A stretch of 15,544 nucleotides of DNA from an uncultured Christensenellaceae bacterium. Lineage in GTDB: Bacteria; Bacillota; Clostridia; Christensenellales; Pumilibacteraceae. Position numbers and translations under genes: made by a program. The stretch's first letter is position 1. Each line of letters begins with the position of its first letter. Below the pieces are notes generated by a model. The model had not been told where the DNA came from. It did not search any database and saw nothing but the letters and a program-made list of their open reading frames with translations. This document shows positions 7,162 through 13,253 of this stretch, in pieces. Location of the stretch: positions 1 through 15,544 of the forward strand of contig CAJULE010000036.1 of NCBI GenBank assembly GCA_910587445.1. Reading direction: 5' to 3'.

Positions 7162-7190
7162 AGTATAACACACCTTTTCGATAATGACAA
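7162..7190 (-). promoter_or_regulatory. Sigma-A-type promoter for the division gene operon
   Basis: On the minus strand TTGTCA (7190-7185) and TATACT (7167-7162) are 17 bases apart. The start point would be near 7155, 27 bases before the ATG at 7128. Confidence 0.75.
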
Positions 7191-7252
7191 GTGAATTTGT
7201 TTCGGTTGAAAACAAAAAATTTACGATTGCCGTCCGTAAAATTGACTTTTTC

Positions 7253-7261
7253 TGTTATGAT
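7253..7261 (+). promoter_or_regulatory. Possible extended -10 promoter
   Basis: TGTTATGAT fits an extended -10 (TGnTATGAT). No good -35 lies 16-18 bases upstream; a TTGACT at 7242-7247 is too close. It could drive the possible small leader at 7333. Confidence 0.25.
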
Positions 7262-7332
7262 AGCTGTAAAAAAAGTTTGCTTTAAGCCTATTTTTTGTGA
7301 GATTCGAGCCTTTAAACGGAGGTTGTTTTCAC

Positions 7333-7374
7333 GTGCCGTCGGGCGGCGTAAATTTGTTTGAAAAAATATGTTAA
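7333..7374 (+). CDS. Possible 13-codon leader peptide
   Basis: A GTG start is preceded by ACGGAGG about 10 bases upstream and reads MPSGGVNLFEKIC, then stops. It lies in the 403-bp divergent gap, just before the promoter at 7381. The ribosome-binding-site match is the only support; nothing shows that it is translated, and an upstream promoter is weak. It may be chance. Confidence 0.25.
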   Translation: MPSGGVNLFEKIC

Positions 7375-7380
7375 AAACGC

Positions 7381-7409
7381 TTGACACCTTTTTCGACATA
7401 TAATATACT
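7381..7409 (+). promoter_or_regulatory. Sigma-A-type promoter for the XRE-cupin regulator (and possibly potABCD)
   Basis: TTGACA (7381-7386, perfect) and TATACT (7404-7409) have a 17-base spacer. Transcription would begin near 7416, so the three palindromes at 7434-7510 lie in the transcribed leader. A bound protein would act as a roadblock or by looping, not by covering the promoter. Confidence 0.8.
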
Positions 7410-7433
7410 TATGCGCGTGCGGTTTAGTGATTT

Positions 7434-7510
7434 TAAACTTTAAGTTTATTTTTACGAGACCCTTTAAACTTTATGTTTACTAAAAACTTACCTGCTAAAC
7501 TTTAAGTTTA
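7434..7510. promoter_or_regulatory. Three-site operator array, 15-bp palindromes at 31-bp spacing
   Basis: TAAACTTTAAGTTTA occurs perfectly at 7434-7448 and 7496-7510. TAAACTTTATGTTTA, with one change, occurs at 7465-7479. Start-to-start distance is exactly 31 bp both times, close to three helical turns, so the sites face the same side of the DNA. The array ends 21 bases before the regulator's start codon. Autoregulation by the XRE-cupin protein is the simplest reading but is inferred. No matching palindrome was seen near potA. Confidence 0.8.
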
Positions 7511-7531
7511 GTATAAAGAGGACGGTGCGGC

Positions 7532-8068
7532 GTGGAAATCGGTATAAGAATAAAAGAGCTGCGGCTCAAAAATTCGCTGACTCAGGAAGAGCTCGCGGAC
7601 AGGTGCGAACTGACGAAAGGCTATATAAGCCAGCTCGAAAACGACCTCACGAGCCCGTCCATTACGACGCTTAAGGATATACTTACGGCTCTCGGCTGTT
7701 CGCTTTCCGAATTCTTTTCGGGTTTCGACGAGCAGGAACCGCTCTCTTACGGCGAAAACGATTACTTTGTAAAGGACATGGATTCGACCTCGATGAAATG
7801 GCTTGTGCCGACTTCGCAGAAAAACGCGCTCGAGCCCGTGATCGTAACTCTGTCGGGAGGGGGCGCAACGGCAAAGGATCTGCCGCATGAGGGCGAGGAG
7901 TTCGGATATATTCTGGGTGGAAGCGTCAAACTCGTCGTCGGCAACAGGACCGCCAATCTCACCAAGGGAATGAGCTTCTATTTTCGAAGCGACCGCACTC
8001 ATTACATAGAGAACCGAACGGATGAAGTGGCGGAGGTGCTTTGGGTCACCTGTCCCCCCAACTTTTGA
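7532..8068 (+). CDS. XRE-cupin transcription regulator, probable regulator of the polyamine transporter
   Basis: A 178-residue two-domain regulator. Residues 1-65 form a helix-turn-helix domain (LTQEELADRCELTKGYISQLE at about 17-37, then SITTLKDILTALG). Residues about 95-175 form a small cupin barrel with PHEGEEFGYILGG and a later RTHYIENR, a fold that commonly senses a small ligand. PuuR-type members of this family control putrescine genes, and potABCD follows downstream on the same strand, so a polyamine-responsive role is inferred. GTG start with AGAGGA about 9 bases upstream. Its promoter and three palindromic sites lie immediately upstream. Its stop codon lies inside the outer stem of repeat R4. 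Confidence 0.88.
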   Translation: MEIGIRIKELRLKNSLTQEELADRCELTKGYISQLENDLTSPSITTLKDILTALGCSLSEFFSGFDEQEPLSYGENDYFVKDMDSTSMKWLVPTSQKNALEPVIVTLSGGGATAKDLPHEGEEFGYILGGSVKLVVGNRTANLTKGMSFYFRSDRTHYIENRTDEVAEVLWVTCPPNF

Positions 8069-8192
8069 GGCGTATATACTTCGCGAATACGGACTGCGTT
8101 CGCCACGCCGCACGGGAGCAGTACGAAAAAGTACAGCAACCCGCGCGGCTTGGCGACAGCTGTCCGTCTTGCTCGTATCTAAGCCTCAAAAG
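8062..8192 (+). repeat. R4 structured repeat, copy 1
   Basis: A 131-bp element that folds into one long interrupted hairpin. The outer stem CTTTTGAGGC/GCCTCAAAAG (8062-8071 with 8183-8192) includes the regulator's stop codon. Inner pairs include TA and ATAC with GTAT and TA, ACGGAC with GTCCGT, a 16-base stem with two mismatches starting CGCCACGCCG, and an apical GTAC/GTAC. Its flanks GAATACGGACTGCGTTCG and CTTGCTCGT match copy 2 at 12931-13046, while the stems differ and remain paired. No open reading frame is supported in 8069-8385. Confidence 0.85.
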
Positions 8193-8238
8193 AACCGACT
8201 GCGTGTGACGCTTCCTGTGCGAAATCCGCTTCCTCTTT

Positions 8239-8289
8239 TGTCATTCTGAGCGAAGCGAGCAGAGCGAGCGCAGTCGAAGAATCTCAACC
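8239..8289. repeat. R2 repeat (TGTCATTCTGAG type), copy 1
   Basis: Begins TGTCATTCTGAGCGAAGCGA and ends GAAGAATCTCAACC. Related copies lie at 13129-13159 and 15204-15250. Short elements of this kind are common between genes in many bacteria. Here it lies between R4 and potA without the R3 hairpins seen in the other copies. Confidence 0.75.
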
Positions 8290-8349
8290 ATTAAAAACGC
8301 TTTACCTTTTCGAAGAATCTATATCCTTATATGTACCAAACGACTGTTA

Positions 8350-8367
8350 CCCCCCCCGAAATATAAT
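8350..8367 (+). promoter_or_regulatory. Possible potA promoter -10 with an adjacent eight-C tract
   Basis: TATAAT (8362-8367) follows a run of eight C (8350-8357) that would fall in the promoter spacer. No good -35 is seen at 16-18 bases. The start point would be near 8374, leaving almost no leader before the GGAG at 8375-8378. A working promoter is therefore doubtful, and potA may instead be read from the regulator's promoter. Confidence 0.3.
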
Positions 8368-8385
8368 CCTTAACGGAGAAAGACC

Positions 8386-9987
8386 ATGAACAACGAACTT
8401 AAACAAAGCGGCGAAAACGTCCGTCAAAAGAGCGACAAGATAGTAGAGGTAAAGAACGTCACGAAAGTTTTCGACGGCATAACGGTTGTGGACGATGTGA
8501 ATCTTTCCATTCGCCGCGGCGAGTTCATAACTCTTCTCGGTCCGTCGGGTTGCGGCAAGACAACTCTTCTTCGCATGATCGCCGGCTTCGAGATACCGAC
8601 GAGCGGCAAAATATTTCTCGAGCACAGGGACGTTACGGAGCTCCCTCCGCACAAGCGCAGTATAAACACCGTGTTCCAAAAGTACGCGCTTTTTCCGCAT
8701 CTCAACGTCTATAAGAACATTGCGTTCGGCTTAAAGCTCAAAAAGCTCCCGAACGGCTTTAAGACTGACAAGCGCGGCGAATTCGTGCTTGATAAAAACG
8801 GAAACAAGATAGAACTTACGCGCAAGTTTACGAAAGACGAGATAGAAGAAAAGGTGACGCGCGCATTGAGACTCGTGGGTCTCGAAGCGTACGGGCACAG
8901 AGACGTGACCTCTCTTTCCGGCGGACAGCAGCAGAGAGTGGCAATTGCGCGCGCGCTCGTGTGCGAGCCGAAGGTGCTGCTTCTCGACGAACCCTTGGGC
9001 GCGCTCGATCTCAAGATGCGCAAGGATATGCAGATAGAGTTAAAGGATATGCACAAAAATCTCGGCATAACCTTTATATACGTCACGCACGACCAGGAAG
9101 AAGCGCTCACGATGAGCGACAACGTCGTCGTCATAAATTCGGGCGCCATTCAGCAGTACGGCTCTCCTAAGAAGATCTACGACGAGCCGAGTAATGCTTT
9201 CGTCGCCGACTTTATCGGGGAAAGCAACATTCTTTCGGGCGTAATGAAGTCGGATTTCAACGTAAATTTCTGCGGCACGGACTTCAAGTGCCTCGACAAG
9301 GGCTTCGAAAAGAACGAGAAAGTCGACCTCGTCATTCGTCCCGAGGACATCGGTATCGCCGTAGGCGGCAAGGGACAGCTCGAAGGCAGGGTTACGCAAT
9401 CCATATTCAAGGGTACGTATTACGAAATGAACGTGGATGTCGGCGACTACGAGTTCACCGTGCAGAATACGACGGAGTTCAATCCCGGCAGTTCGGTGAG
9501 CCTTACGGTAAATCCCGACGGCATACATATAATGAAAAAGCTTCTCACGGCGAACGAATACAAGACGGAGCTCGACGGCGAAAACAGCGTCAAGATCGGC
9601 GGCGGCAGTTTCGAATTCGTAAACGCGGAGGGGCTCGAAAAGGGAGACAAGGTTACGGCGCGCGTAGACTTCGACAAAGTCGAACTCACAGACGACGAGA
9701 GCGACGGCATCATCGGCGGCAACGTGGTGCAGACCCTTTATAAGGGCAGTTATTATCAAGTGCAGGTCTACACGGACGACGATGACTATATATACGTCGA
9801 TACGGCGGACGAGTGGGATCTCAACGACCGTGTCGGCATACTCATAAAGCCCGAAAATATCGTAGTCGCAAGGCGCGAAGAGGAAGCGGGCGACGATACC
9901 GCAAATGGCGACGCGTTGTCCGCAGAGGACGAAATGGCGGCGACTGCTGACTCCGACAGAGAGGAGGCGGAAGAAATTGAAAGCTAA
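8386..9987 (+). CDS. potA: Spermidine/putrescine ABC transporter ATP-binding protein, unusually long
   Basis: A 533-residue ATPase that powers polyamine uptake from the inner face of the membrane. Walker A GPSGCGKTT is at 52-60, signature LSGGQQQ at 177-183, Walker B Asp-Glu at 201-202 and switch His at 235. RPEDIGIA (318-325) and KGTYYEM mark the usual TOBE regulatory region. PotA is normally about 350-380 residues. The excess comes from a second copy of the C-terminal module (about 395-492, with KGSYYQV and IKPENIVVA), an acidic tail rich in Asp, Glu and Ala, and about 27 extra residues (122-148) in the helical subdomain. ATG start with GGAG 7 bases upstream. It overlaps potB by 11 bases. 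Confidence 0.95.
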   Translation: MNNELKQSGENVRQKSDKIVEVKNVTKVFDGITVVDDVNLSIRRGEFITLLGPSGCGKTTLLRMIAGFEIPTSGKIFLEHRDVTELPPHKRSINTVFQKYALFPHLNVYKNIAFGLKLKKLPNGFKTDKRGEFVLDKNGNKIELTRKFTKDEIEEKVTRALRLVGLEAYGHRDVTSLSGGQQQRVAIARALVCEPKVLLLDEPLGALDLKMRKDMQIELKDMHKNLGITFIYVTHDQEEALTMSDNVVVINSGAIQQYGSPKKIYDEPSNAFVADFIGESNILSGVMKSDFNVNFCGTDFKCLDKGFEKNEKVDLVIRPEDIGIAVGGKGQLEGRVTQSIFKGTYYEMNVDVGDYEFTVQNTTEFNPGSSVSLTVNPDGIHIMKKLLTANEYKTELDGENSVKIGGGSFEFVNAEGLEKGDKVTARVDFDKVELTDDESDGIIGGNVVQTLYKGSYYQVQVYTDDDDYIYVDTADEWDLNDRVGILIKPENIVVARREEEAGDDTANGDALSAEDEMAATADSDREEAEEIES

Positions 9988-10795
9988 GTTCAAACTCAAA
10001 CGCTCGTACTTTTCTTTTCCGTATGCGGTGCTTGCGGCGCTGTTCGTAATACTGCCGCTGCTCATAACGGCTTTTTATGCGTTCACGCGCGACGGCGGTT
10101 TTTCGTTTATGAACTTTGTTAAGTTCTTCACGACGCCCAACACCTTAAAAGTGCTTGCGTTTTCGCTCGGGATCGCCGCGCTCGTGACTCTCATTTGCCT
10201 TGTGCTTGCCTATCCGCTTGCCATGCTTCTTGCCGATTCGTCGGTCAATAAGTCGGCGATTATGGTCATGCTGTTCATAATGCCCATGTGGATAAACTCG
10301 CTTTTGCGCACGTATGCAATCAAAAACGTGTTCCAGCTTATCGGCATGAACAATGCGTATGTCGCCGTCATCATAGGACTTGTATACGACTTTTTCCCGT
10401 TCATGCTGCTGCCGCTCTATTCGGTGCTGTCGAACATGGACAAGTCGTACATAGAGGCGGCAAAGGATCTCGGAAGCGGAAGCGTACATACGTTTTTCAA
10501 AGTGCGTCTGCCGCTGTCGCTGCCCGGAATAATGAGCGGCGTGCTGATGGTGTTCATGCCCACCGTTTCCACTTTTGCCATTAGCGAGATCTTGGGCGAC
10601 ACGTCGACTTATATGTTCGGCAACATAATAAACGATTGGTTCACGGCTTCGGGCGGAAGCGGTTGGAACATAGGCTCGGCATACTCGCTCATACTGCTTG
10701 CGCTCATCGGCGTGACCATGCTCATTGCGAATAAGGTGACGGGCGGCAAGGCGAGCGCCACGGGCGGAGCACAGGCGGGAGGAGGACTCTTATGA
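9977..10795 (+). CDS. potB: Spermidine/putrescine ABC transporter permease PotB
   Basis: A 272-residue inner-membrane permease, one half of the polyamine channel. The start is placed at TTG 9977, because GAGGAGG lies about 9 bases upstream and the protein then begins KAKFKLKRSYFSFPYAVLAA, as expected for PotB. An in-frame ATG at 9905 would add a non-homologous basic leader read through the end of potA. Six hydrophobic segments are visible. The EAA loop that docks on PotA runs EAAKDLGSGSVHTFFKVRLP from about residue 160. Its start overlaps the potA stop by 11 bases and its end overlaps potC by four (ATGA), so translation is probably coupled. Length is normal for the family. Confidence 0.93.
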   Translation: MKAKFKLKRSYFSFPYAVLAALFVILPLLITAFYAFTRDGGFSFMNFVKFFTTPNTLKVLAFSLGIAALVTLICLVLAYPLAMLLADSSVNKSAIMVMLFIMPMWINSLLRTYAIKNVFQLIGMNNAYVAVIIGLVYDFFPFMLLPLYSVLSNMDKSYIEAAKDLGSGSVHTFFKVRLPLSLPGIMSGVLMVFMPTVSTFAISEILGDTSTYMFGNIINDWFTASGGSGWNIGSAYSLILLALIGVTMLIANKVTGGKASATGGAQAGGGLL

Positions 10796-11592
10796 AAACC
10801 AAAAAATATCTCGGAAGAGCTTTCATATATCTGATGCTCGCACTAATATATCTGCCCATTCTCGTTCTCATAGTCTACTCTTTTACGGCGACAAAAACGA
10901 TAGGTGGGGAGTGGAGCGGCTTTACCTTTTCCTTGTATGCGCAGGTCTTTTCCGATTCCGAAATGATGGGCGCGGTCGGTAACTCGCTTATAGTCGCGCT
11001 TACGTCTTCGCTCCTTGCGACGGTCATAGGTACGCTTGCCGCGGTTGGTATCTATTATACGCGCACAAAGTGGTACAAAATGCTGCTTAACGTGACGTCT
11101 CAGGTCACAATGGTGAACGCCGACATAGTGACGGGCGTGTCGTTCATGATGTTGTTTTTGGTGTTCGGAATGATACCCAAAGGATACCTTACTCTCATAA
11201 TCTCGCACACGATGATCACCGTGCCTTACGTCATAATGAACGTAATGCCGCGCCTTTCACAGCTCAATCCCAACCTCTACGAGGCGGGGCTCGACCTCGG
11301 CGCGGGACCGGTGCGCACCTTCCTTACCGTGCTGCTGCCGCAGCTTATTCCGTCGATGATATCGGGCTTTGCGCTCGCGTTTACGCTCTCTCTCGACGAT
11401 TTCGTCGTCACGAAGTTCGTAAACGGCGACGTTTCGACCATTTCCACATATCTCTACAATAAGATTGCCAAAAAGGGCGTAATGCCCGAGCTTCGCGCGC
11501 TTTCGACGCTTATATTCGTCGCGATACTCGCAGTGCTCGTCGCCGTGAACGTATCGTCCTATCGCCGCCGCAAAAAGCTGGCAAAGCTTTGA
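10792..11592 (+). CDS. potC: Spermidine/putrescine ABC transporter permease PotC
   Basis: A 266-residue inner-membrane permease, partner of PotB. It begins MKTKKYLGRAFIYLMLALIY and has about six membrane segments. The EAA loop EAGLDLGAGPVRTFLTVLLP starts near residue 164, and the PotC-typical TLSLDDFVVTKFV stretch follows. It ends in a basic tail (SYRRRKKLAKL), consistent with a cytoplasmic C-terminus. The ATG overlaps the potB stop by four bases, and GGAGGA lies about 6 bases upstream. Length is normal. It is cotranscribed with potA, potB and potD. Confidence 0.94.
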   Translation: MKTKKYLGRAFIYLMLALIYLPILVLIVYSFTATKTIGGEWSGFTFSLYAQVFSDSEMMGAVGNSLIVALTSSLLATVIGTLAAVGIYYTRTKWYKMLLNVTSQVTMVNADIVTGVSFMMLFLVFGMIPKGYLTLIISHTMITVPYVIMNVMPRLSQLNPNLYEAGLDLGAGPVRTFLTVLLPQLIPSMISGFALAFTLSLDDFVVTKFVNGDVSTISTYLYNKIAKKGVMPELRALSTLIFVAILAVLVAVNVSSYRRRKKLAKL

Positions 11593-11616
11593 TTTCAGGG
11601 AAGAGGAGCGTTTGCT

Positions 11617-12930
11617 ATGAAAAGGATAACAAGTAAAATTTGCGTACTCATATTTGCCGCACTTTGTTTTATGCTGACGTTCGGAGCGTGCGATTCGCGC
11701 GACGAGGTGCTCAAGATATACAATTGGGGCGAATATATGGATCCAGAGGTGTACGAGGGATTCGAGGATTGGTACCTGAAAGAGACGGGAAAGACCATAC
11801 GCGTGCAGTACAAGGAGTTCGACACGAACGAATCGATGTACACGGAGATCTCCGTAAATAAAAGCGATTACGATCTTGCCTGTCCGTCCGATTATATGAT
11901 CCAGCGCATGATGAGCGAGGGACTTCTTCTCGAGCTCGACAAGACGATATTCGACGCGGATGACGATATATATTACGAGGGGCTGGCGTCTCTCATCCGC
12001 GAGAGCTTCGATCCCGAACTGAAGTTTTGCGTCCCTTACGTCTGGGGCACGTTCGGCATAATGTACGACGCTTCGAAAGTGGACGAGCCGGAGGATATGA
12101 ATTCTTGGCAGGCGATGTTTTCGGAAAAGTACAAGGGCGAAATACTCATGAAAAATTCCGTGCGCGACGCCTACTCCATTGCCCGAATATACGACAATAC
12201 CGAGCTTCTCGGAGAAAAGTCCGACGGCTTTACGAATTACGGCGACGAATATAAAACGGCGCTCAAGTCCATATTCGAGACGATAGACGACGACATGATA
12301 GCGGAGGCGAGAGAGACGCTCATAAAGCAGAAAAAGGTGCTTATTCGCTATGAGGTCGATGACGGAAAGGACGATATGCTTTCGGGAAACACGGCGGCAA
12401 AGCTCGGCTTTTTCTGGTCGTGCGACGCGGGCTATGTCATGAACGACACCGAAATAGAGGCGACGGGTTGCAGCGGAGGGAGAATCATTCCCGGCAATAA
12501 GAACCTTCGGTATGTCGTGCCCGAAGAGGGGGCGAACGTATGGGTGGACGGATTCGTCATTCCCAAGTACTCGCGCAACCCTTCGGCGGCAAACTACTTT
12601 TTGAAATACCTGTGCACCGCCGAATACGGCGAGGACGACGAAGAATACGAGGACTACGATACGGTTGCGGAAAAAAATACCGATTGGCTCGGCGCGAGCA
12701 CTGCCGTAAAAGTCGCCATGGACAATATGCGCGCCTATTACGAAGAGGAACAGGAAAACCGCGACGACGAGGAGAGTTTCTTTTACGATACGGGCGACGA
12801 CTTCTACGATATGTACATGAACATGATGTTCCCGACTTCGGATATTCTCGATCGTTGCGCCATAATGAAGGATTTCGGAAGGTTTAATTTTGAGCTTGAC
12901 GGGATGTGGATCGACGTCAAAACCGCCTGA
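11617..12930 (+). CDS. potD: Spermidine/putrescine-binding lipoprotein PotD
   Basis: A 437-residue extracellular solute-binding lipoprotein that captures polyamine for PotABC. The signal ends TFGAC with the lipidated Cys at 25. LKIYNWGEYMDPEVYEGF follows, the hallmark PotD start. Further matches to known binding elements are SDYMIQRM, YVWGTFGIMYD and VWVDGFVIPK, where W-x-D is the polyamine-contacting pair in E. coli PotD. It is 60-90 residues longer than usual, mainly from acidic inserts in the C-terminal third (EYGEDDEEYEDYD and YYEEEQENRDDEESFFYDTG). GAGGAG lies 8 bases before ATG, 24 bases after potC. The stop is followed directly by repeat R4, with no U-tract terminator seen. Confidence 0.94.
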   Translation: MKRITSKICVLIFAALCFMLTFGACDSRDEVLKIYNWGEYMDPEVYEGFEDWYLKETGKTIRVQYKEFDTNESMYTEISVNKSDYDLACPSDYMIQRMMSEGLLLELDKTIFDADDDIYYEGLASLIRESFDPELKFCVPYVWGTFGIMYDASKVDEPEDMNSWQAMFSEKYKGEILMKNSVRDAYSIARIYDNTELLGEKSDGFTNYGDEYKTALKSIFETIDDDMIAEARETLIKQKKVLIRYEVDDGKDDMLSGNTAAKLGFFWSCDAGYVMNDTEIEATGCSGGRIIPGNKNLRYVVPEEGANVWVDGFVIPKYSRNPSAANYFLKYLCTAEYGEDDEEYEDYDTVAEKNTDWLGASTAVKVAMDNMRAYYEEEQENRDDEESFFYDTGDDFYDMYMNMMFPTSDILDRCAIMKDFGRFNFELDGMWIDVKTA

Positions 12931-13046
12931 CGGCTTATATGCTTCGCGAATACGGACTGCGTTCGAATTTCCGCAGGGCGCAGCACGAGTTGTACGGCAG
13001 CCCATGCGGAAATTCGACAGCTGCCGCCTTGCTCGTTTCTAAGCCG
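12931..13046 (+). repeat. R4 structured repeat, copy 2
   Basis: Starts at the base after the potD stop. Outer stem CGGCTTA/TAAGCCG (12931-12937 with 13040-13046). A perfect 12-bp inner stem, CGAATTTCCGCA/TGCGGAAATTCG, replaces the unrelated stem at the same place in copy 1. Next inward, GGGC pairs with GCCC. The flanks GAATACGGACTGCGTTCG and CTTGCTCGT are shared with copy 1. No gene is supported between 12931 and 13253. Confidence 0.87.
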
Positions 13047-13128
13047 CCGGGAATTCGCTCGACTGTCTGACGCGCGCGAGTCTCGTCGTATCGCTTAAAC
13101 CTATAATAAGCCAGCCCTTGTCTTTCTT

Positions 13129-13216
13129 GTCATTCTGAGCTTGTCGAGGAATCTCAACCGTAAAAAAGGCTCCCTTTAGTAAGGGGCGCTGTCGCCGCAG
13201 GCGACTGAGGGGATTG
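13129..13216. repeat. R2 + R3 composite repeat upstream of mnmG
   Basis: R2 (13129-13159) is a short form, TGTCATTCTGAGC...GAATCTCAACC. R3 (13162-13216) follows: an imperfect CTCCCTT/AAGGGG hairpin, a perfect GTCGCC/GGCGAC hairpin, then GAGGGGATTG. The same R2-R3 order occurs at 15204-15312, so the two travel as a unit. A TATAAT at 13102-13107 upstream could be a -10 for mnmG, but no -35 fits. Confidence 0.8.
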
Positions 13217-13253
13217 CAAGGGATTGTTTTCAAGTCACTCTATAGGAGAATAT

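Noticed and set aside
7381..7404. TTGACA paired with TATAAT at 7399-7404
   Set aside because: The spacer is only 12 bases. TATACT at 7404-7409 gives the correct 17.
9905..9976. Longer potB start at ATG 9905
   Set aside because: The added residues are a basic stretch with no similarity to PotB, read inside the potA tail. TTG 9977 has GAGGAGG at good spacing.
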